This document shows, piece by piece, positions 9,524 to 18,002 of a stretch of 64,000 bases of DNA. The translations under genes and the position numbers were made by a program. This stretch comes from Proteus vulgaris (GTDB taxonomy: Bacteria > Pseudomonadota > Gammaproteobacteria > Enterobacterales > Enterobacteriaceae), in contig NZ_CP137920.1 in assembly GCF_033708015.1 (NCBI RefSeq), positions 620,001-684,000 on the forward strand, read 5' to 3'. The notes below the pieces were generated by a model, which searched no databases, had not been told where the DNA came from, and saw only the letters and a list, made by a program, of their open reading frames with translations. Each line of letters starts with the position of its first letter. Within the stretch, counting starts at the first letter, position 1.

Positions 9524-10061
9524 TCGTGCATTTCTCCTGTCCTGCATCGACATATCTTTTGCAATGTAATAGGGCAGCCGCAATATGTTTTTCCACCATA
9601 CTGATTGATATTTCCATTTGTTCTGCAATTTCGCTTTGTGATAGTCCATCAAAACGATAAAGAACAAAGGCTTCTCGACGGCGTGGAGGTAATGTTTCAA
9701 TTGCTTCGCTAAGTAGATCTAAACGCTGTTGATGCTCAAGGACATATCCCGGATCAAGCTTCGTAGTATAATTTTGAGCGGCGTCATCTAGTTCACAATC
9801 ATCCTGATAGATATCTTTTTGCTTTTGATTTTTTTTCCAATGGTCGATCAACACGTGGTTCGCTATTTTAAACAGAAAAGCACGCTGTTCTTGCACAGGT
9901 GTTTGTTCTTTTCTGTTTAGCCATAGCGTAAACACATCTTGAGACAAATCATCTGCATCATGGTAATTCCCCGTACGTTTGTGGAAAAAACGCACAAGTT
10001 GCCCGTAGGTTGATTGATAGGCACAACTAATTTTTTGTGCCAATGATTTATCGCTAGCCAT
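9513..10061 (-). CDS. ECF sigma factor, FecI-like
   Basis: The 182-residue protein has region 2 (YGQLVRFFHKRTG, then DADDLSQDVFTLWL, then RAFLFKIANHVLIDHW) and region 4 (LPPRRREAFVLYRF, then LSQSEIAEQMEISISMVEKHI), the two-domain layout of extracytoplasmic-function sigma factors. The FecI group is indicated by the adjacent FecR-like gene and STN-bearing receptor. It should direct RNA polymerase to the promoter before the receptor gene when the receptor is occupied. Its own promoter region is shared with the divergent TonB-like gene and contains a Fur-box-like site, so iron starvation is the likely first trigger. Confidence 0.9.
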   Translation of the reverse strand: MASDKSLAQKISCAYQSTYGQLVRFFHKRTGNYHDADDLSQDVFTLWLNRKEQTPVQEQRAFLFKIANHVLIDHWKKNQKQKDIYQDDCELDDAAQNYTTKLDPGYVLEHQQRLDLLSEAIETLPPRRREAFVLYRFDGLSQSEIAEQMEISISMVEKHIAAALLHCKRYVDAGQEKCTNDE

Positions 10062-10120
10062 ATTCTCTGGTGTCTAAAAAAGAGTGAAATAATAAGCTCT
10101 TACTGCTTCTGAAGCGAACA

Positions 10121-10139
10121 AGTTATGATAATTATCAAG
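10121..10139. promoter_or_regulatory. Fur-box-like palindrome in the divergent promoter region
   Basis: The 12-bp perfect palindrome TGATAATTATCA (10126-10137) sits in the 171-bp gap between the divergently transcribed sigma-factor and TonB-like genes; about 12 of 19 positions fit the Fur consensus. One site here could repress both directions under iron sufficiency. No alternative binding protein can be excluded from sequence alone. Confidence 0.5.
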
Positions 10140-10232
10140 CTAATTTTTTATTGTATTATTAATAATAAGCAATATCATTTGTGTTTGTATTATGCCTATA
10201 ATTCATCAGAAAGAAAATCAGAGGCAAGAATT

Positions 10233-11030
10233 ATGAGTAGTATGTCGGCGACTTTTTCACGCCGTAGATCATTTTCTATTGGTGGATTAACCGCCAGTAT
10301 TTTATTTCATGCGACCTTAGCCGTTGTCGCGATCGGCTGGATAACCTCTAAAGATGAACGCTATGGCGTTTTACCACCCGCGATGACAATGGATCTTGGT
10401 ATTTATCAATTAGCGCAAGCAGAAACAAAAGAAGTCCCTGTTGGGCCTGAGAAAGTGATGTCTGTTCCTGAACCCGCAGAGACAGAGCCTGAACCTATCA
10501 AAGAAGTGTTAGATTTACCTAAAATGCCAGTAGTAGAACAAGGTACTTATGAGCGTGTTCCAGAAAAACCGAAAGTAAAGCCCGTGGTGAAGCCAAAACC
10601 TGTTGTGGTGAAAGTCCCTGATGATCTTCCTGTTTCAGAAGCACCATCAGATATAACAAGCGCACCTATTTCTGGCTCTAATTCAAGCAGTCGTGCTCAA
10701 TTTAATAGTTTATCTTCCTCTTCAGTGAGCGGACAAATTGGGTGGGAAAGTTTAATTCATAGCCATATTAATGCCTATAAACGTTATCCACGAACAGCAT
10801 TGCGCTTTAAAGCAACGGGGGTGACACAAGTTGCGATTGTGTTAAATGCAAAAGGTGAGTTATTAGATTCGAAAGTGGAAACATCGTCAGGTAATCGTAT
10901 TCTTGATAAAGAAGCGTTAAATACCATTAAACGCGCTTCGCCATTTCCAGCCCCAGACAGCGATCGTTTAGAAAATGGAAATATTTCGTTTACCGTACCT
11001 TTAAGTTTTGATTATAGGCAAGAGAGCTAA
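10233..11030 (+). CDS. TonB-like energy-transducing protein
   Basis: The 265-residue protein starts at ATG 10233 (GAGG upstream); the frame is open to 10125, but that stretch overlaps the Fur-like site. One N-terminal membrane anchor (SIGGLTASILFHATLAVVAIGW) contains the Ser-x3-His pattern of TonB anchors. A proline-, lysine- and glutamate-rich periplasm-spanning stretch (PEPAETEPEPIKE, KPKVKPVVKPKPVVV) follows, then a TonB C-terminal domain with RYPRTALRFKATG and TVPLSF near the end. It couples proton motive force to outer-membrane receptors. Its position, divergent from the receptor operon across a Fur-like site, suggests a dedicated TonB for that receptor, comparable with FusB of the ferredoxin importer. 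It is unlikely to be the housekeeping tonB, which normally stands elsewhere. Confidence 0.88.
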   Translation: MSSMSATFSRRRSFSIGGLTASILFHATLAVVAIGWITSKDERYGVLPPAMTMDLGIYQLAQAETKEVPVGPEKVMSVPEPAETEPEPIKEVLDLPKMPVVEQGTYERVPEKPKVKPVVKPKPVVVKVPDDLPVSEAPSDITSAPISGSNSSSRAQFNSLSSSSVSGQIGWESLIHSHINAYKRYPRTALRFKATGVTQVAIVLNAKGELLDSKVETSSGNRILDKEALNTIKRASPFPAPDSDRLENGNISFTVPLSFDYRQES

Positions 11031-11076
11031 TTCATACCTCTTCTACCGTTATTTATTACATTTCAGACTAATTAAA

Positions 11077-11107
11077 TAAAAAGGCAGAGAATAATCTCTG
11101 CCTTTTT
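11077..11107. terminator. Bidirectional intrinsic terminator
   Basis: AAAGGCAGAGA, loop ATAA, then TCTCTGCCTTT with a T tract downstream and an A tract upstream. It lies between the convergent TonB-like gene and ettA and suits both strands. Confidence 0.85.
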
Positions 11108-11133
11108 ATTATAGAATAGAGTAAATAAATTAA

Positions 11134-12801
11134 TTATTTACTCATACGCTTGTACTTCATACGACGAGGCTGAATAGCGTCGTTGCCTAATGTCCGTTTT
11201 TTGTATTCTTCGTATTCAGTAAAGTTACCTTCGAAGAACTCCACTTTACCTTCATCTTGGTAATCGATGATATGTGTCGCAATACGGTCAAGGAACCAAC
11301 GGTCATGGGAAATAACCATGGCACAGCCTGGGAACTCTAACAGGGCATTTTCTAATGCACGTAAAGTTTCAACGTCGAGGTCATTGGTTGGTTCATCGAG
11401 CAGTAACATATTGCCGCCAACTTGTAGCAGTTTAGCAAGGTGTAAACGACCACGTTCACCACCAGAAAGCTCACCAACACGTTTACCTTGATCCACACCT
11501 TTAAAGTTAAAGCGACCAACATAGGCACGGCTTGGAATTTCAAAGTTACCAATGCGCATAATGTCTTGGCCACCTGAAACTTCTTCCCAAACCGTTTTAC
11601 TGTCGTCCATACTATCGCGGAACTGATCAACCGATGCCAGCTTAACAGTATCACCCAGTGTTAAAGTGCCTGAATCGGGTTGTTCTTGACCTGAGATCAT
11701 ACGGAATAGTGTTGATTTACCGGCACCGTTGGGACCGATAATACCGACAATCGCCCCTTTGGGGATCGAGAAGCTTAAATCATCAATCAGAACACGATCA
11801 CCATAAGACTTTGTTAGATTATTAATTTCTAATACTTTATCCCCTAAACGTGGTCCAGGTGGAATAAAGAGTTCACTGGTTTCATTACGTTTTTGATAAT
11901 CAACGCTGTTAAGTTCTTCAAAGCGAGCAAGGCGAGCCTTGCCTTTTGCTTGACGACCTTTAGGATTTTGGCGGATCCACTCAAGTTCTTTCTGAATAGA
12001 TTTATGGCGAGCCGCTTCAGTTGCTGCTTCTTGTTCAAGACGCGCATCTTTTTGCTCTAACCAAGAAGAGTAGTTACCTTCCCATGGAATACCTTCACCA
12101 CGGTCAAGTTCTAAGATCCAACCCGCTACGTTATCAAGGAAATAACGGTCGTGCGTGATTGCTACGACGGTACCTTCATAATCGTGTAGGAAGCGTTCTA
12201 ACCAAGCCACTGATTCGGCGTCTAAGTGGTTAGTCGGTTCATCTAATAACAGCATATCTGGTTTTTCTAACAGAAGACGACAGATAGCAACACGGCGGCG
12301 TTCACCCCCTGAAAGTTTCTCAATCTTAGCGTCCCATTCTGGTAAACGCAGCGCCTCTGCTGCACGCTCTAATTGGTTTTCAAGGTTATGACCATCATGA
12401 GATTGGATAATCGCTTCTAACTGACCTTGTTCTTTTGCTAATTTATCGAAATCAGCATCAGGATCGGCATAAGCCGCATAAACTTCATCAAGGCGATTTA
12501 ATGCATTTTTCAGTTCACTGACGGCTTCTTCAACGGCTTCACGTACAGTATGTTCAGGGTTTAATTTAGGTTCTTGTGGTAAGTAACCAATTTTAATACC
12601 TGGCTGTGGACGTGCTTCACCTTCGATATCAGTATCAATACCTGCCATGATGCGTAGTAATGTCGATTTACCGGCACCATTAAGACCAAGCACACCAATT
12701 TTCGCGCCCGGGAAGAAGCTGAGTGAAATGTTTTTAAGGATATGTCGCTTAGGCGGGACAATTTTCCCGACACGCAACATACTATAAACGTATTGAGCCA
12801 C
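11134..12801 (-). CDS. ettA: Energy-dependent translational throttle protein EttA (ABC-F)
   Basis: The 555-residue soluble ABC-F ATPase carries two nucleotide-binding domains. The first has Walker A GLNGAGKST, signature LSGGERRR and Walker B MLLLDEPTNHLD. The second has GPNGAGKST, LSGGERGR and MLLLDEPTNDLD. Between them lies the P-site tRNA interaction motif region, with KSIQKELEWIRQNPKGRQAK. There are no membrane segments. The whole sequence follows E. coli EttA/YjjK (555 residues), which binds the ribosomal E site and holds translation when ATP is low. It starts at ATG 12801 and ends at the shared terminator. As in E. coli, it stands next to and divergent from slt. Confidence 0.95.
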   Translation of the reverse strand: MAQYVYSMLRVGKIVPPKRHILKNISLSFFPGAKIGVLGLNGAGKSTLLRIMAGIDTDIEGEARPQPGIKIGYLPQEPKLNPEHTVREAVEEAVSELKNALNRLDEVYAAYADPDADFDKLAKEQGQLEAIIQSHDGHNLENQLERAAEALRLPEWDAKIEKLSGGERRRVAICRLLLEKPDMLLLDEPTNHLDAESVAWLERFLHDYEGTVVAITHDRYFLDNVAGWILELDRGEGIPWEGNYSSWLEQKDARLEQEAATEAARHKSIQKELEWIRQNPKGRQAKGKARLARFEELNSVDYQKRNETSELFIPPGPRLGDKVLEINNLTKSYGDRVLIDDLSFSIPKGAIVGIIGPNGAGKSTLFRMISGQEQPDSGTLTLGDTVKLASVDQFRDSMDDSKTVWEEVSGGQDIMRIGNFEIPSRAYVGRFNFKGVDQGKRVGELSGGERGRLHLAKLLQVGGNMLLLDEPTNDLDVETLRALENALLEFPGCAMVISHDRWFLDRIATHIIDYQDEGKVEFFEGNFTEYEEYKKRTLGNDAIQPRRMKYKRMSK

Positions 12802-13142
12802 TATAATTACCCTTTGATTATAAAAGAGATTTTATCTTAGGTGCCACTTTTTGCGCTAAAAACAAATTTTTTGTGATTAAGTCGCGTGTTTATGGCACCA
12901 AAATGAACAATAGCAAAGTCAATGTCAGTATTTGCCAAAGACCCGAAAATGATGAAAGTCGCCAGTATACCCGATTTATAAAAGAAAACCTTAGTCAAAA
13001 GCGAGGTTTTTATCTACCTTTCGCACTTCCTCTAAAAGTAATGAAAATTTCGCTTAAAGAGGGGAACTTACATTGTTAATGATTATCATATTAGCTAATG
13101 TATTCACTCTTTGGTGGTTCTATTTGAAGTGGGAGAAATTAC
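12802..13142. other. ettA-slt divergent intergenic region
   Basis: This 341-bp gap must hold promoters for both genes. A 68-codon forward frame (12873-13079) has no ribosome site or recognisable product and was not called. A weak hairpin (AAAACCT at 12985, AGGTTTTT ending 13011) resembles a terminator on the slt side. A Fur-box-like site and a possible tiny membrane-peptide frame lie at its right end. Confidence 0.5.
13075..13093. promoter_or_regulatory. Possible Fur-box-like site upstream of slt
   Basis: AATGATTATCAT (13078-13089) differs at one place from the Fur core; by eye about 14 of 19 positions match the consensus. slt is not known as an iron-regulated gene and AT-rich DNA makes chance matches common, so confidence is low. 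Confidence 0.25.
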
Positions 13143-15062
13143 GTGGTAAAGCAAACATGGTCATTAGCAATAGCAATAGGAACATTGTGTTTTTCTACAT
13201 GGACACAAGCAGATTCATTAAGTGAACAACGTGTTCGTTATCAAGAAATTAAAGCTGCATGGGATCTTAAAAAAACAGATGAAGTAGAAAAATTACTGCC
13301 TACATTGCAAAGCTACCCACTTTATCCCTATTTGGAATACCGTCAAATTACGGACAACCTTGATGTGATTGCACCTGCTGTGGTCACTGAATTTGTTGCT
13401 AAATATCCTACATTACCGCCAGCAAAAGCACTGCCTTCATTATTTGTGAATGAATTGGCAAAACGTCAAGAGTGGAAAAACTTACTGACGTTTAGTCCAA
13501 ATCCGCCGAATCCTAAAGCCGCAAGATGTAATTACTATTATGCAAAATGGGCAACCGGTGATATTCAAACCGCATGGGTAGGTGCTAAAGAAGCATGGCT
13601 AAATGGCACTTCAATGCCATCAAGTTGCGATCCTCTTTTTGATGAATGGCAAAAGGCGAATCAATTAACACCAGAATTAGTATTAGAGCGAATTAATTTA
13701 GCGATAAAAAAAGGCAATACGGGGCTGGCTGCTTATTTGGCTCGACGTCTTCCTCAAAATTATCAAACTATCAGTGATGCTTTGGTTGAATTACAAGACT
13801 ATCCAAGCTTAGTAGGACGCTATGCAACCGCGCTGTCACCGACAGATTTTTCTCGTGCCATCATACAATCTGCATTTTCACGTTGGGCAAGAAAAGATGC
13901 AGATGCAGCACGAGCACAGATTGATAATATTGCGCATGCACAAAAAATGACGGCGAGTGAACGCCAGTTAATGCGTGATACTGTGGCGTGGCAATATATG
14001 CCTTATGCGACACCCGAGCAGGTTAAATGGCGTGATAGCGTTATTCAAGATACGGCATCGGATACATTACGTGAACGCCGTGTGCGCTTAGCATTAAGCC
14101 AAAACCAACCGGCTGAATTGGCATTGTGGCTAGAAAGACTTTCTCCTGAAAGTAAAAATAAGGAAGAATGGCGTTATTGGCGAGCAATAGTGTTGCAATC
14201 ACAAGGTAAAAAGAGTGAAGCACAAGCCATTTTAGAAGCGCTAACACAAAATCGAGGTTTTTATCCGATGGTTGCAGCCGCCAAATTAGGTAAGCCTTAT
14301 GTGATGGTGATAGATAAAGCCCCAAGTGTTTCATCAAGCATCCCTAATCAACCAGAAATACAGCGTGTTCGTGAATTAATGTATTGGCAGATGGATAACT
14401 TAGCGCGATCAGAGTGGGCAAACTATGTTGCTTCACAGCCAGCGCAAATACAGTCTGAATTAGCGCGTTATGCGTATGAGCAAAAATGGGCTGATTTAGC
14501 GGTGCAAGCCACGATAACAGGGAAAATGTGGGATCATCTAGAAGAACGCTTTCCTCTTGCTTGGAAAAATGAGTTTGAGCAATACACGAAAGATAAATCC
14601 ATAGATCGTAACTATGCGATGGCTATTGCTCGTCAAGAAAGTGCGTGGGATCCTCAGGCTCGCTCTTCAGCTGGCGCAACAGGCTTAATGCAGATCATGC
14701 CCAAAACAGCAGAGTTTACGGTAAAACAAGCGGGTATTACGGGATATGTCAGTAGTGCACAGCTAACCAATCCAGTGAAAAATATTGAGATTGGTACGGC
14801 TTATCTTGACTCTGTTTATCAACGTTTTAATCAAAACCGCATTTTAGCAAGTGCTGCGTATAATGCGGGGCCTGCGCGTGTTGATCGTTGGTTATCTGAT
14901 GCGAATGGTCAATTAGATGCGATCGCGTTTGTTGAAAGTATTCCTTTTGCTGAAACGCGAGGTTATGTGAAAAATGTACTCTCCTTCGCTGTTTTTTATA
15001 GCTATTTTGCGGGTGAACAGCAGCCTGTACTGACTGAAAAAGAGTGGAATAGTCAGTATTAA
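13143..15062 (+). CDS. slt: Soluble lytic murein transglycosylase Slt70
   Basis: The 639-residue periplasmic enzyme starts at GTG 13143, preceded by GGGAG. The signal peptide ends near WTQADS. The first two thirds are the alpha-helical superhelical ring (PLYPYLEYRQITD, CNYYYAKW, EWRYWRA). The C-terminal lysozyme-like domain has the catalytic glutamate in ARQESAWDP (Glu499), then GATGLMQIMP and AAYNAGPARVDRWL. It cleaves the MurNAc-GlcNAc bond of peptidoglycan with formation of 1,6-anhydro ends. Length and motif order match E. coli Slt (645 residues). It lies upstream of trpR as in E. coli. Confidence 0.95.
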   Translation: MVKQTWSLAIAIGTLCFSTWTQADSLSEQRVRYQEIKAAWDLKKTDEVEKLLPTLQSYPLYPYLEYRQITDNLDVIAPAVVTEFVAKYPTLPPAKALPSLFVNELAKRQEWKNLLTFSPNPPNPKAARCNYYYAKWATGDIQTAWVGAKEAWLNGTSMPSSCDPLFDEWQKANQLTPELVLERINLAIKKGNTGLAAYLARRLPQNYQTISDALVELQDYPSLVGRYATALSPTDFSRAIIQSAFSRWARKDADAARAQIDNIAHAQKMTASERQLMRDTVAWQYMPYATPEQVKWRDSVIQDTASDTLRERRVRLALSQNQPAELALWLERLSPESKNKEEWRYWRAIVLQSQGKKSEAQAILEALTQNRGFYPMVAAAKLGKPYVMVIDKAPSVSSSIPNQPEIQRVRELMYWQMDNLARSEWANYVASQPAQIQSELARYAYEQKWADLAVQATITGKMWDHLEERFPLAWKNEFEQYTKDKSIDRNYAMAIARQESAWDPQARSSAGATGLMQIMPKTAEFTVKQAGITGYVSSAQLTNPVKNIEIGTAYLDSVYQRFNQNRILASAAYNAGPARVDRWLSDANGQLDAIAFVESIPFAETRGYVKNVLSFAVFYSYFAGEQQPVLTEKEWNSQY

Positions 15063-15126
15063 TAGATAATCACTCGTATTTATCGATGGGGGCCTCTTTG
15101 TACATTAGCAAAGTATGTTATATTAT

Positions 15127-15144
15127 GTACTAGTTAATGAGTGT
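15127..15144 (+). promoter_or_regulatory. trp operator-like site before trpR
   Basis: GTACTAGTTAATGAGTGT carries the ACTAGTTAA half that is the hallmark of TrpR operators, 20 bp before the trpR start. trpR is autoregulated in E. coli through such a site, so the same is inferred here. Confidence 0.65.
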
Positions 15145-15164
15145 GGCAAAAAGAGGTTCCCACG

Positions 15165-15476
15165 ATGCAAGATCCTGCATTATCACCTGAAGAGAATGAG
15201 CACTGGCTAAGATTTGTTGAGTTATTACAACATGCTTTTGAGCAAGATGTGCAATTTCCTATTTTACAACTTTTAATGACGCCTGATGAACGTAGTGCAT
15301 TGGCAACACGAGTTCGCATTGTGCAAGAGTTAATGCGAGGAAACTTAAGTCAGCGTGAGTTAAAAGAAGAGTTAGGCGTTGGTATTGCCACCATCACTAG
15401 AGGCTCTAATAGTTTAAAAACAGCGCCACATGATGTGAAATTATGGCTTGAAAAAGAGCTAATGACGAAAAGCTAG
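15165..15476 (+). CDS. trpR: Trp operon repressor TrpR
   Basis: The 103-residue DNA-binding protein starts at ATG 15165 (AGAGG upstream); the frame is open eight codons further, but that stretch lacks a ribosome site. The all-helical TrpR fold is recognisable from [37 protein letters not shown], the helix-turn-helix [26 protein letters not shown] and a C-terminal VKLWLEKEL. With bound tryptophan it represses trp genes, aroH, mtr and itself. It follows slt directly and is preceded by a trp-operator-like sequence, in line with autorepression. Confidence 0.95.
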   Translation: MQDPALSPEENEHWLRFVELLQHAFEQDVQFPILQLLMTPDERSALATRVRIVQELMRGNLSQRELKEELGVGIATITRGSNSLKTAPHDVKLWLEKELMTKS

Positions 15477-15506
15477 TCGCACTGTTATGATCTAAACTAG
15501 AATAAT

Positions 15507-15543
15507 AAAAAGCCATTTAATTATTTGATTAAATGGCTTTTTT
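15507..15543. terminator. Bidirectional intrinsic terminator
   Basis: AAAAAGCCATTTAAT pairs with ATTAAATGGCTTTTT across a short AT loop. It lies between the convergent trpR and yjjX genes and serves both directions. Confidence 0.85.
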
Positions 15544-15581
15544 GTTTCTAATCTATCTAAAGAAACGTATCAGATTAATGA

Positions 15582-16118
15582 TTAATCTTCTTTTTGATTG
15601 AGTTCTTTGTAGATGTCATGAGTCACGGGTACTAATGCCAGTACTAATGCTTGTTGATACACAGAAGTGCGACTAAGTAGACCATCAGTAAAATAACCAA
15701 TCGCGCCGCCGCGCTGTTTAATGTTGTCAATTTTTGTTAAGAACGCCATTTCATCGCCAAGCTCACGACCTTCACGGATCCCTTTTAAGATCTGTTCTGG
15801 TAGCATAAGGCTTGCTGAACGTGACTCTCCCCGAATTTGACCATGTTCGACAACAATCCAAGCAAAGGTCATATCATCTTCAATACCCGCTTCGACGCCA
15901 ACCCAAAAATCAGCTTCAGGGCGAACTTGGCGGGCAGCCATCACACGTTGACGTGCGCCAGTTCTCGTTTCTGAATTTCCGATAGGTTGCTGTGGAACAC
16001 GACTATCGACATTAATATCTTCAATATCAAAGGTATCTTTACCGAATACTTGCTCAAAAGCGAGTTTTATTGCGTTGATTTTTGCTGGATTCGTAGTGGC
16101 TGCAATGACATGATACAT
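15582..16118 (-). CDS. yjjX: Inosine/xanthosine triphosphatase YjjX
   Basis: The 178-residue house-cleaning NTPase starts [17 protein letters not shown]; the TTNPAK loop binds nucleotide. Further family marks are [28 protein letters not shown] and [13 protein letters not shown], in the order known from E. coli YjjX. It hydrolyses non-canonical ITP and XTP to diphosphates, keeping deaminated purines out of nucleic acids. It is divergent from gpmB across a 51-bp gap and convergent with trpR, the same arrangement as in E. coli. Confidence 0.93.
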   Translation of the reverse strand: MYHVIAATTNPAKINAIKLAFEQVFGKDTFDIEDINVDSRVPQQPIGNSETRTGARQRVMAARQVRPEADFWVGVEAGIEDDMTFAWIVVEHGQIRGESRSASLMLPEQILKGIREGRELGDEMAFLTKIDNIKQRGGAIGYFTDGLLSRTSVYQQALVLALVPVTHDIYKELNQKED

Positions 16119-16169
16119 AATGAATTAATCATCCTTTGAAAAATTAGAGCAGTATAACGGAAAAAATGT

Positions 16170-16817
16170 ATGTTACAGGTCTATCTTGTTCGCCACGGTG
16201 AAACTGAATGGAACGTGGCGAGACGTATTCAAGGGCAATCTGATAGCCCTCTAACAGCAAATGGCGTGCGTCAAGCACAGCAAGTTGCTGAAAAAGTAAA
16301 ATCAGCAGGTATTACCCACATCATCTCAAGCGATCTTGGCCGTACTCGTCAAACGGCAGAAATCATTGCACAAGCTTGTGGCTGTGAAGTGATAACTGAC
16401 CCACGTTTACGTGAACTCAATATGGGCGTTCTTGAACAGCGAGAGATCGCAACATTAAATACACAAGAAGAGGCTTGGCGCAAGAGTTTGATTGATGGTA
16501 CACCTGATGGACGAATTCCCCAAGGAGAATCAATGGCAGAATTAGCAAGTCGTATGCAGGCTGCGCTAAATCAATGTCTTGATTTACCCGAAAATAGCCG
16601 CCCACTCTTAGTCAGTCATGGTATTGCTTTAGGGTGTTTACTGAGCACCGTGTTGGGATTACCTGCCTATGCTGAGCGCCGTTTAAGGCTGCGTAACTGT
16701 TCCATTTCACGCGTTGATTATCAAAATAGCCCTTGGCTTGCTAATGGCTGGGTGATTGAAACGGCGGGGGATGTGAGTCATCTGACCGATATTGCACTAG
16801 ATGAAGTTCAGCGCTAA
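16170..16817 (+). CDS. gpmB: Histidine-phosphatase superfamily protein GpmB
   Basis: The 215-residue protein has the phosphoglycerate-mutase-like RHG motif in YLVRHGETEWN (catalytic His9), then ISSDLGRTRQTAEII, LRELNMGVLEQR and the second histidine in LLVSHGIALG. It follows E. coli GpmB almost position for position, including the RNCSISRVDYQ tail region. Although named as a phosphoglycerate mutase, family members of this branch are often phosphatases and the physiological substrate is uncertain. ATG 16166 is out of frame; ATG 16170 is the in-frame start. Confidence 0.93.
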   Translation: MLQVYLVRHGETEWNVARRIQGQSDSPLTANGVRQAQQVAEKVKSAGITHIISSDLGRTRQTAEIIAQACGCEVITDPRLRELNMGVLEQREIATLNTQEEAWRKSLIDGTPDGRIPQGESMAELASRMQAALNQCLDLPENSRPLLVSHGIALGCLLSTVLGLPAYAERRLRLRNCSISRVDYQNSPWLANGWVIETAGDVSHLTDIALDEVQR

Positions 16818-16822
16818 AAAAT

Positions 16823-16858
16823 AAAAGCTCTCTTTTCATATCACAAAGAGAGCTTTTT
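16823..16858. terminator. Bidirectional intrinsic terminator
   Basis: AAAAGCTCTCTTT pairs with AAAGAGAGCTTTT and is flanked by A and T tracts. It lies between the convergent gpmB and rob genes. Confidence 0.85.
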
Positions 16859-16891
16859 CTTATCAGGTGTGCCGTAAATCCGGGGAGGATG

Positions 16892-17800
16892 TTAAGCGGT
16901 TACATCTTCGCGTTTAATTGGAATGTAATACTCAAACCGTTCTATATGATCCTGTGGTTCAGTCACCATCTCATTGCTGTAACGCACATTTTTAAGATAG
17001 TATTTTTCAACGTCATAGCCTTTACGGCGCGTTAATCCCATTTTAGGTAAACAGACACCATAAATTAGGAATAAAAATTCCTGCATTGCCCCCCGTTTTG
17101 CCTCACCTTCAAAATCAAAGCGAATGTAATCGCCGCCAGCAAGAGTGACCTCATTTGCCGCATCATCCTCGACAAATGTTGCATAATCTGGCTCAACGGC
17201 GGTTGTGTAAAGTACACGTTGTTCATCTTCATGCTCATCGCTATGCTGTGCGTGGTGAAGCCCATAAACTTGATGAGGGACAGCATTTATTTTGCTCATG
17301 TAATAGTGCCAAAAAGTTTGGCGCATGTTAGAGCAGGCTTCCGCCCATTGCTCAAGTGTGTGGCTACACGTTTGCTCAATACCAATTAATTTCTTCTCAG
17401 ATAGCGTTACAAATTCCCATTTAGGTAAACGCTGAGGATCTAGGGTAATGGGTGGGCAAATGCCTACCGCACACCATTCATCGGTTCGACGATAAAGTGC
17501 GGGTGTTCTATCAAACTGTTTTTTAAAAGCGCGGGTAAACGTCTGCTGAGAATCAAAACGATATTGCAAAGCAATGTCTAAAATAGGGCGGCTCGTTAAA
17601 CGTAATGCAACGGCTGCACGGGATAGACGCCTTGAACGAATATAAGAACCAATCGCTTGTCCTGTAACTTCTTTAAACATGCGTTGTAGATGCCACTTGG
17701 AGTAACCTGCTTTGGTTGCGACATTATCGAGGGATAATGGCTTATCGAGGTTACTATCAAGCCAAGCGAGCAAATCACGTATGATGTTGGTTTGATCCAT
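16892..17800 (-). CDS. rob: AraC/XylS-family regulator Rob
   Basis: The 302-residue protein has an N-terminal AraC-type DNA-binding domain with two helix-turn-helix units (LSLDNVATKAGYSKWHLQRMFK and ILDIALQYRFDSQQTFTRAFKKQF) and a C-terminal GyrI-like ligand-binding domain (KFVTLSEKK-type region, GGDYIRFDFEG, MGLTRRKGYDVEKYY). This order separates Rob from MarA and SoxS, which lack the second domain. In E. coli Rob activates antibiotic- and solvent-resistance genes after binding bile salts or fatty acids. It is about a dozen residues longer than E. coli Rob. AGGGAG stands before ATG 17800. It is divergent from creA. Confidence 0.93.
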   Translation of the reverse strand: MDQTNIIRDLLAWLDSNLDKPLSLDNVATKAGYSKWHLQRMFKEVTGQAIGSYIRSRRLSRAAVALRLTSRPILDIALQYRFDSQQTFTRAFKKQFDRTPALYRRTDEWCAVGICPPITLDPQRLPKWEFVTLSEKKLIGIEQTCSHTLEQWAEACSNMRQTFWHYYMSKINAVPHQVYGLHHAQHSDEHEDEQRVLYTTAVEPDYATFVEDDAANEVTLAGGDYIRFDFEGEAKRGAMQEFLFLIYGVCLPKMGLTRRKGYDVEKYYLKNVRYSNEMVTEPQDHIERFEYYIPIKREDVTA

Positions 17801-18002
17801 ACATCTCCCTTAGTCATATTCGTTTGTTATTGCCGTAGATGGTAAAGAGCCTGAACATCTATAACAAGTTATATTGTTAGACAATCATAAAATATAGTCT
17901 TTTTCATCGACTAATGTACACAAATTCTTCTATCAGTTAGTAATAGATTGTTTTATTCTAGACGAAATTATTTTCTCATCTTTTCAATGGAACAAGGTAA
18001 AT

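Noticed and set aside
9524..9700. Upstream extension of the FecR-like gene
   Set aside because: It lies wholly within the sigma-factor gene in another frame; the internal ATG with AGGAGA gives the usual FecR N-terminus.
12873..13079. 68-codon forward frame upstream of slt
   Set aside because: There is no ribosome site before its start, no family resemblance, and a terminator-like hairpin lies inside it.
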